DNA of 64,000 bases, from contig NZ_JNNO01000005.1 of NCBI RefSeq assembly GCF_000735585.1, positions 1 to 64,000 of the forward strand, given 5' to 3'. Source of the stretch: Devosia sp. LC5. GTDB lineage: Bacteria > Pseudomonadota > Alphaproteobacteria > Rhizobiales > Devosiaceae. Numbering within the stretch: position 1 is the stretch's first letter; each line of letters starts with the position of its first letter. Both the position numbers and the translations under genes were made by a program. This document shows positions 58,717-64,000 of this stretch, one piece after another. The notes beneath the pieces are model-generated. The model was not told the DNA's origin, made no database searches, and saw only the letters and a list, made by a program, of their open reading frames with translations.

Positions 58717-60564
58717 ATGAGCCAGAACACGATCCGACTAACCATGGCGCAGGCTGTTGCGCGGTTTCTGACGATGCAGAAAACCGTGATCGATGGCGAG
58801 ACAGTGCCGATTTTTGGCGGGGTGTTCGCCATTTTCGGGCATGGCAATGTGGCCGGTGTGGGTGAGGCGCTGCATGCCATCAAGGACACCCTGCCCACCT
58901 ATCGGGCGCAGAATGAGCAGGGCATGGCCAATGCGGCGATTGCCTTTGCCAAGGCCAGTTTCCGCCAGCGCTTCATGGCTTGTACCTCTTCGATTGGGCC
59001 CGGCGCACTGAATATGGTGACCGCGGCGGCTTTGGCGCATGTGAACCGCCTGCCCGTGCTGCTGCTGCCCGGCGACGTGTTCGCCAATCGCCTGCCCGAC
59101 CCGGTCTTGCAGCAGGTGGAGGACTGGGGCGATGGCACGGTTTCGGCCAATGATTGCTTCAAGCCGGTGAGCCGCTATTTCGACCGCATCACGCGGCCCG
59201 AACAGATCATCCCCGCTTTGCGCCGCGCCATGCAGGTGTTGACCGATCCGGCCGAATGCGGCCCGGTGACCCTCTCGCTGTGCCAGGATGTGCAGGCGGA
59301 GGCCTATGATTACCCGGAGAGCTTTTTTGCCGAAAAGGTATGGGTGCCCCGCCGGGTAATGCCCGATGCCGAGGAATTCGCTGCCGCCGCCGCCGCCCTG
59401 CGCATGGCCAGGAAGCCGGTGATCATCGCTGGCGGTGGCGTGCTCTATTCGCAGGCCACCGAAGCCTTACGCACTTTTGCCGAGGCCCATGGCATTCCCG
59501 TGATGGAAACGCAGGCGGGCAAAAGCGCCCTGCCCCATGACCATCGCCTCAATATGGGTTCGGTTGGCGTTACCGGTTCGTCGGCCTCCAATGCACTGGC
59601 GCAGGACGCCGATGTAGTGCTGGCGGTGGGCACCCGGTTGCAGGATTTCACCACCGGCTCCTGGGCGCTGTTCCAAAACCCGGACCTCAAAATCATAGGG
59701 CTCAACGTGCAGCCTTTCGACGCCCACAAGCACAATGGCATGCCGCTGGTGGCCGATGCCCGCGCCGGGCTCGATGCGCTTCATGCGGCGCTCCCGGGCT
59801 GGATCGTCGAGGACGCGTGGGCCGAAAAGGCCGAGGCCGGCAAACAAGAATGGCTGATCGCCGCCGACAAGGCGACCGCGACAACCAATGCCGAGCTCCC
59901 TTCGGATGCGCAGGTGATCGGGGCGGTGCAGCGCGCCCGCGAAAACGCCACCCTGGTCTGCGCTTCCGGCGGCCTGCCGGGCGAATTGCACAAGCTGTGG
60001 AAGGCCGGCACGCCGGGCAGTTATCACCTGGAATATGGCTTCTCGACCATGGGCTACGAGATTGCCGGCGGGCTGGGCGTCAAGCTGGCGCGGCCGCAGG
60101 ACGACGTGGTCGTGATGGTCGGCGATGGCAGCTATATGATGCTCAATTCCGAGATCGTCAGCTCGATCATGCTGGGCGCCAAGCTCACCATCGTGCTGCT
60201 CGACAATGCCGGCTATGGCTGCATCAACCGGCTGCAAATGGCCACGGGCGGCGCCAACTTCAACAATCTGTTGAAGGACACCCACCATGTCACTCTGCCT
60301 GGAATCGATTTTGCCGCCCATGCCGCCGCAATGGGGGCGGTGTCGCGCAAGGTGGGCTCGATTGCCGAGCTGGAAACGGCGCTGCACGAGACCGAAAGCG
60401 CCGACCGGACCACGGTGATCGTGATCGATACCGATGCGCTGATCACCACCGATGACGGTGGCTCCTGGTGGGATGTGGCGGTGCCGGAAGTGTCCGACCG
60501 GCCACAGGTCAATGCAGCCCGCGAGGGTTATATGAAGGCGCTCAAGGCGCAGCGGGCGGGGTAG
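58717..60564 (+). CDS. iolD: 3D-(3,5/4)-trihydroxycyclohexane-1,2-dione hydrolase
   Basis: Thiamine diphosphate-dependent enzyme that opens the inositol ring. The 615 residues have the three TPP-enzyme domains: PYR (about 5-180; the catalytic glutamate lies in YRAQNEQGMANAA), central domain (about 215-350) and PP domain (about 410-590; GDGSYMMLNSEIVSS with metal ligands). The ATG at 58717 follows GCGAGGA. The open frame upstream to 58594 only translates a family C repeat and is rejected. Two repeats (58442-58529 and 58587-58678) split it from iolC. Confidence 0.95.
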   Translation: MSQNTIRLTMAQAVARFLTMQKTVIDGETVPIFGGVFAIFGHGNVAGVGEALHAIKDTLPTYRAQNEQGMANAAIAFAKASFRQRFMACTSSIGPGALNMVTAAALAHVNRLPVLLLPGDVFANRLPDPVLQQVEDWGDGTVSANDCFKPVSRYFDRITRPEQIIPALRRAMQVLTDPAECGPVTLSLCQDVQAEAYDYPESFFAEKVWVPRRVMPDAEEFAAAAAALRMARKPVIIAGGGVLYSQATEALRTFAEAHGIPVMETQAGKSALPHDHRLNMGSVGVTGSSASNALAQDADVVLAVGTRLQDFTTGSWALFQNPDLKIIGLNVQPFDAHKHNGMPLVADARAGLDALHAALPGWIVEDAWAEKAEAGKQEWLIAADKATATTNAELPSDAQVIGAVQRARENATLVCASGGLPGELHKLWKAGTPGSYHLEYGFSTMGYEIAGGLGVKLARPQDDVVVMVGDGSYMMLNSEIVSSIMLGAKLTIVLLDNAGYGCINRLQMATGGANFNNLLKDTHHVTLPGIDFAAHAAAMGAVSRKVGSIAELETALHETESADRTTVIVIDTDALITTDDGGSWWDVAVPEVSDRPQVNAAREGYMKALKAQRAG

Positions 60565-60590
60565 TTTACTTTCCCCTCCCCCTCGTTTCT

Positions 60591-60684
60591 CCACGGTGTC
60601 ATTCCCGCGAAAGCGGGAACCTCCGTTTCGGGATGCGAGAGAAGAAAACAGAGGTTCCCGCTTTCGCGGGAATGACATTGTGGG
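60591..60684. repeat. Palindromic intergenic repeat, family B
   Basis: CCACGGTGTCATTCCCGCGA then AAGCGGGAACCTCCG on the left and GAGGTTCCCGCTTTCGCGGG then AATGACATTGTGGGG on the right; about 25 bases between the arms. It lies between iolD and iolE. Confidence 0.85.
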
Positions 60685-60723
60685 GCTGAGATGCTCCAGC
60701 GACCAATGACTCGGAGCAGTAAA

Positions 60724-61641
60724 TTGAAAGCCAAACTCGGCATGTCGCCCATCGCGTGGTGGAACGACGATCTGGTGGAACTCAGCGATGATGTGTCGCT
60801 GGAAGAATGCCTGCGCCAGTCGCGCTCGGCCGGGTTTACCGGCATGGAAAAGGGCCGCCGCTTTCCCGATGACCCCGATGTGATGCTGCCCATCCTGCGG
60901 GCGGCGGACGTCACGCTGTGCGGCGGCTGGTTTTCCGGCACGCTGGTCGATGAGGAACTAGCGGCCAACAAGGCGCGTATCCAGCCGATGATCGAGCTGT
61001 TCAAGGCGGTCAACGCGCCCTGCATCGTCTATGGCGAGGTGGGCCGCTCCATTCAGGGCGACCGTTCCAAGCCGCTGGCCACCAAGCCCCGGCTCACCGA
61101 CGACGAGATGGTGGCCTATGCCAGGAAGGTCACCGAATTTGGCGAATGGTGCGCCGATCAGGGCATGCCGCTGAGCTATCATCACCATATGGCGGCCGTG
61201 GTCGAGACCGAGCCGGAGCTGGATGCCTTCATGAAGGCGTCGGGCGCGGGCATTCCGCTGCTGCTCGATGCGGGGCATCTGGCTTTTGCGGGCGGCGATG
61301 TATTGCGCGCTATCGACAATCACCATGCCCGCATCAACCATGTGCATGTGAAGGACATTCGCCGCTCGGTCGTCGATGGGCTGGATCGTACCAGGCAGAG
61401 CTTTCTCGATGCGGTGGCGCTGGGCGCTTTCACCGTGCCGGGCGATGGATCGCTGGATTTCGGCGCCATCGTGCAGAAATTTGCCGATTATGGCTATGAG
61501 GGCTGGTTTGTCGTCGAGGCCGAGCAGGACCCCAAGGCCAATCCGCCGCTGCTTATGGCGCAGGTGGGTCACAAGGAACTCATGCGCGTGATGAGCGCGG
61601 CCGGCTACACCGTCGAGACCGAGGGCTTTCCCAAGGGGTGA
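60724..61641 (+). CDS. iolE: Myo-inosose-2 dehydratase
   Basis: Dehydrates 2-keto-myo-inositol to the trihydroxycyclohexane-dione. A 305-residue xylose-isomerase-like TIM barrel with metal ligands in PLSYHHHMAAVVE, LLDAGHLAF and NHVHVKDIRR and the typical start KLGMSPIAWWNDDL. A TTG at 60724 is preferred: GGAG lies 7 bases upstream and it gives the standard N-terminus. ATGs at 60691 and 60706 are in frame but would place the start beside the repeat and add residues not seen in the family. Confidence 0.93.
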   Translation: MKAKLGMSPIAWWNDDLVELSDDVSLEECLRQSRSAGFTGMEKGRRFPDDPDVMLPILRAADVTLCGGWFSGTLVDEELAANKARIQPMIELFKAVNAPCIVYGEVGRSIQGDRSKPLATKPRLTDDEMVAYARKVTEFGEWCADQGMPLSYHHHMAAVVETEPELDAFMKASGAGIPLLLDAGHLAFAGGDVLRAIDNHHARINHVHVKDIRRSVVDGLDRTRQSFLDAVALGAFTVPGDGSLDFGAIVQKFADYGYEGWFVVEAEQDPKANPPLLMAQVGHKELMRVMSAAGYTVETEGFPKG

Positions 61642-61702
61642 GTTTTCGTCCCGCGATGTGCTACAGGCTGGTCAGATTTCTTAAAGACAAGGCGGATCGG
61701 TT

Positions 61703-61948
61703 TTGAAAGCAGACGACCTTAAATGGTTCAAACCCCTGTGGCGGCGCGTTGCCATCACCGGGTTTCTGGCAGTGTGGTGCGCCTGGGAATGGATCTTCAA
61801 CCAGGAGCCATTCTGGGGCGTGCTGGTAGGCGCGGCTTTGCTCTATTCGCTGTACAATTTCTTCTACGCCTTCCCCAAGGAGGAGACACCCAATGAGCAA
61901 ACCCAATCTGCGCGTCCGCCCGAAGAGCAAGACGGGCCTGGTTCATGA
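61703..61948 (+). CDS. Small DUF3329-like membrane protein
   Basis: An 81-residue protein with two hydrophobic segments: ITGFLAVWCAWEWIF and FWGVLVGAALLYSLYNFFY. The pattern FKPLWRRVAIT before the first helix resembles small DUF3329 proteins of rhizobia; the match is from memory and moderate. The start is a TTG at 61703 with a weak AAGGCGGA site. It overlaps the iolB start by 56 bases, so it is transcribed and probably translated with iolE and iolB. A role in inositol uptake or in the membrane is only a guess. Confidence 0.6.
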   Translation: MKADDLKWFKPLWRRVAITGFLAVWCAWEWIFNQEPFWGVLVGAALLYSLYNFFYAFPKEETPNEQTQSARPPEEQDGPGS

Positions 61949-62693
61949 TGTGACCCCCGCTTCGGCCGGCTGGACTTATGTGGGCTTTGCCCTGCACAAG
62001 CTGGCCGAAGGCGAAGTAGCCGGCGGCGAGGCCGGGGATCGCGAGCTTTGCCTGGTGCTGGTCAGCGGCAAGGCGCGGATTTCGGTTGATGGCGTGGATT
62101 TCGGCGAGATCGGCGAGCGCATGAGCCCGTTCGAGGGCGCGCCCTGGGCGGTCTATGTGCCCATGGGTAGTGAGTGGGTTGCAGATACGACCACCGCGCT
62201 GGAGCTTGCCGTATGTGCGGCCCCAGGCGGCGGGGATTACAAGGCCAAGGTGATCCCGCCGGGCACCCATCCGCGCCTCACGCGCGGCAAGGGCGCCAAT
62301 ATCAGGCATGTCTACAATATCATGCCCGAGGACGATAATTCGGCCCATTCCCTGCTGGTGGTGGAAGTGATCACCCCGCAGGGCAATACCTCGTCCTATC
62401 CGCCGCACAAGCACGACCAGGACAACCTGCCCCACGAGAGCCTGTTGGAGGAGACCTATTTCCACCGGCTCAACCCACCACAGGGCTTCGCCTTCCAGCG
62501 CGTCTATACCGATGACCGTAGCCTCGACGAGGCGCTGGCGATCGAGGATGGCGACGTAACGCTGGTGCCCAAGGGCTATCACCCGGTGGCGACCACGGCG
62601 GGGTATGACTTGTATTATCTCAATGTGATGGCGGGGCCGAAACGGGTGTGGAAGTTCCACAATGCGCCGGAACATGAGTGGCTGTTGAAGTAA
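61893..62693 (+). CDS. iolB: 5-deoxy-glucuronate isomerase
   Basis: Isomerises 5-deoxy-glucuronate to 5-dehydro-2-deoxygluconate, the substrate of IolC. The 266 residues form a bicupin with metal-binding residues in YPPHKHDQD and EETYFHRL, and GYHPVATTAGYDLYYLN near the end. The ATG follows AAGGAGG with an 8-base spacer. It is the last gene of the rightward iol cluster, convergent with iolG. Confidence 0.95.
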   Translation: MSKPNLRVRPKSKTGLVHDVTPASAGWTYVGFALHKLAEGEVAGGEAGDRELCLVLVSGKARISVDGVDFGEIGERMSPFEGAPWAVYVPMGSEWVADTTTALELAVCAAPGGGDYKAKVIPPGTHPRLTRGKGANIRHVYNIMPEDDNSAHSLLVVEVITPQGNTSSYPPHKHDQDNLPHESLLEETYFHRLNPPQGFAFQRVYTDDRSLDEALAIEDGDVTLVPKGYHPVATTAGYDLYYLNVMAGPKRVWKFHNAPEHEWLLK

Positions 62694-62723
62694 TCCACCA
62701 TGCCGTTTCGTCCACCGCATCTT

Positions 62724-62796
62724 CCTCGGGCTTGACCCGAGGACCTCTCCTAACTTTGCGCCGTGCTGAGAGCGGCCCTCGGGTCAAGCCCGAGGG
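62724..62796. repeat. Palindromic intergenic repeat, family A
   Basis: CCTCGGGCTTGACCCGAGG on the left and CCCTCGGGTCAAGCCCGAGG on the right, with 30 bases between the arms. It lies between the convergent iolB and iolG genes. Confidence 0.87.
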
Positions 62797-62842
62797 AGAT
62801 CGTGGGTGGGGAGCGCGTGGTGATCCACGCGCTCCTGAGGGC

Positions 62843-63880
62843 TCACCGCCCCTGGAAGATCGACTTATCCGCCAACACCCCAAGCACTTCGCTGACCTTC
62901 ACGGCCCGGCCTTCCTTGACCGATTTCAGCGCAGCATCGGCCAGCGCCAGTGCAATCAACCCATCCAACCCGCTCGGCAATGCCGGAGATTTTGATTCAA
63001 CGGCATCCACGAAGGTGCTGATTTCACGCGCATAAGCGTCGGTGTAGCGGGTCATGAAGAAGTCGTGCAGCGGCGGGCGCGTATAGCCGGCAGCATTGGC
63101 GACTTCGATGGAGACCGGACGCTGGTTTTCGGCCGAGACGGCGCCTTTGGAGCCATGCACCTCGATGCGCTGGTCATAGCCATAGGTGGCGCGGCGCGAA
63201 TTGGAGATGGTGGCGTGCTTGCCGGTGGCGGTCGAGAGCATGACCGAGACGCTGTCGTAATCGCCGGCTTCGCCAATGGCCGGATCGACCAGCACGGAAG
63301 CCTGGGCGGTGACCGTGTCGATCTCTTCGCCGAGCAGCCAGCGGGCCATGTCGAAATCGTGGATGGTCATGTCGCGGAAAATGCCGCCCGAGCGCTTGAT
63401 GTAATCGACCGGCGGCGCGCCAGGATCACGCGAGACGATGGTGACCATTTCGACAGCGCCGATCTCGCCCTTGGCGATCACATCATGCACGGCCATGAAA
63501 TGGGGATCGAAACGGCGGTTGAAGCCCACCATGAGCGTGGCGCCTTCGGCATCGACCACCTTGAGGCAGGCTTTGACGCGCTCGACATCGAGATCGATCG
63601 GCTTCTCGCAGAAGATGGCCTTGCCGGCGCGGGAGAACTGCTCGATCAGATCGGCATGGGTGTCGGTCGGCGTGCAGATGACCACGGCGTCGATGTCGGT
63701 AGCCGACAGGATCTGCTCGATGCTGCGCACCTGGCAGCCATATTGGCCGGCGATGTCAGTGGCGGCCTTTTCAAAGGCGTCGGCCACGGCCACCAGCTGG
63801 GCGGTTGGATTGGACGAGATGGCCTTGGCATGCACCTTGCCGATGCGGCCAGCGCCGAGCAGGCCGAAACGAACAGTCAT
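62843..63880 (-). CDS. iolG: Inositol 2-dehydrogenase
   Basis: NAD-dependent oxidation of myo-inositol to 2-keto-myo-inositol, the first step. The 345 residues are a Gfo/Idh/MocA protein: FGLLGAGRIGKVHAKAI, CEKPIDLD with the catalytic Lys, GFNRRFDPHF, and GGIFRDMTIHDFDMARW with the conserved Asp and His. These signatures are those of inositol dehydrogenases (IdhA/IolG) rather than other family members. It is convergent with iolB and has its own promoter region at 63881-63960. Confidence 0.92.
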   Translation of the reverse strand: MTVRFGLLGAGRIGKVHAKAISSNPTAQLVAVADAFEKAATDIAGQYGCQVRSIEQILSATDIDAVVICTPTDTHADLIEQFSRAGKAIFCEKPIDLDVERVKACLKVVDAEGATLMVGFNRRFDPHFMAVHDVIAKGEIGAVEMVTIVSRDPGAPPVDYIKRSGGIFRDMTIHDFDMARWLLGEEIDTVTAQASVLVDPAIGEAGDYDSVSVMLSTATGKHATISNSRRATYGYDQRIEVHGSKGAVSAENQRPVSIEVANAAGYTRPPLHDFFMTRYTDAYAREISTFVDAVESKSPALPSGLDGLIALALADAALKSVKEGRAVKVSEVLGVLADKSIFQGR

Positions 63881-63972
63881 TTGATAGTCTCCGGGTAGTG
63901 GCGCCGGGAGGTGGCGCGGTTATTCTAAACTATATGGGCAATTGCCCGAAATTGCTCACCCCACCGCGTCGT

Positions 63973-64000
63973 CCTCGGGCTTGACCCGAGGATCATTCGC
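63973..64000. repeat. Palindromic intergenic repeat, family A (cut by the window edge)
   Basis: CCTCGGGCTTGACCCGAGG at 63973-63991, the left arm of the family A unit, upstream of iolG. The right arm would lie beyond the window. Confidence 0.75.

Overview
The window is GC-rich, densely coded chromosomal DNA. It most likely comes from an alphaproteobacterium of the order Hyphomicrobiales (Rhizobiales), and the gene content would suit a Devosia-like organism. The support is indirect: the local order recJ-glpX-hom-aminotransferase, a heme A synthase next to a DUF2842 gene, a RibN-type riboflavin importer behind an FMN riboswitch, a cold-shock protein with two domains, TGA-N9-TCA iron operators of the RirA type, and an iol cluster with a GGAA-N6-TTCC IolR-type site. 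No rRNA, CRISPR array, phage or complete insertion sequence is visible.

Layout. 86-5427: urea amidolyase system (urea carboxylase and allophanate hydrolase, overlapping by one base). 5.5-10 kb: housekeeping and single genes (SDR, ArsR regulator, hemolysin III, DUF192 lipoprotein, cold-shock protein, glyoxalase I, M15-like lipoprotein). 10.1-12.4 kb: a small accessory stretch with two tRNA-Glu genes, short proteins of unknown function and a decayed RelE/XRE toxin-antitoxin pair. 12.4-17.3 kb: an iron-chelate ABC transporter operon with two tandem binding proteins and an iron-type operator. 17.4-27 kb: cyclopropane fatty acid synthase, recJ, glpX, homoserine dehydrogenase carrying an extra N-terminal domain, a second pair of iron-type binding proteins with its own operator, and an aminotransferase. 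27-33.7 kb: glycosyltransferase, dicarboxylate-type symporter, SdpI-like protein, rplM-rpsI, heme A synthase, DUF2842. 33.9-41.9 kb: an exopolysaccharide locus. 41.9-45.3 kb: phosphotransferase, tRNA-Pro and a CHASE2 adenylate cyclase. 45.3-52.6 kb: AraC regulator divergent from a sugar ABC operon that ends in a fused Gfo/Idh/MocA-aldo/keto reductase. 52.9-54.1 kb: FMN riboswitch and riboflavin transporter. 54.3-63.9 kb: myo-inositol catabolism (iolR, iolC, iolD, iolE, iolB, iolG and an extra MocA-type oxidoreductase).

How the parts work together. The iol genes cover dehydrogenation, dehydration, ring opening, isomerisation, phosphorylation and aldol cleavage of inositol, and a RpiR-family regulator with a matching operator sits in front of iolC. 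The two pairs of iron-type binding proteins are about 6 kb apart. Only one pair has permeases and an ATPase, but both have a TGA-N9-TCA operator, so a shared transporter and shared iron control are plausible. The exopolysaccharide locus has a priming transferase, a polymerase/ligase, a chain-length protein, an outer-membrane export lipoprotein, a glycosyltransferase and a deacetylase, but its P-loop domain lacks the kinase motifs. At least four families of dispersed palindromic repeats lie between genes across the window.
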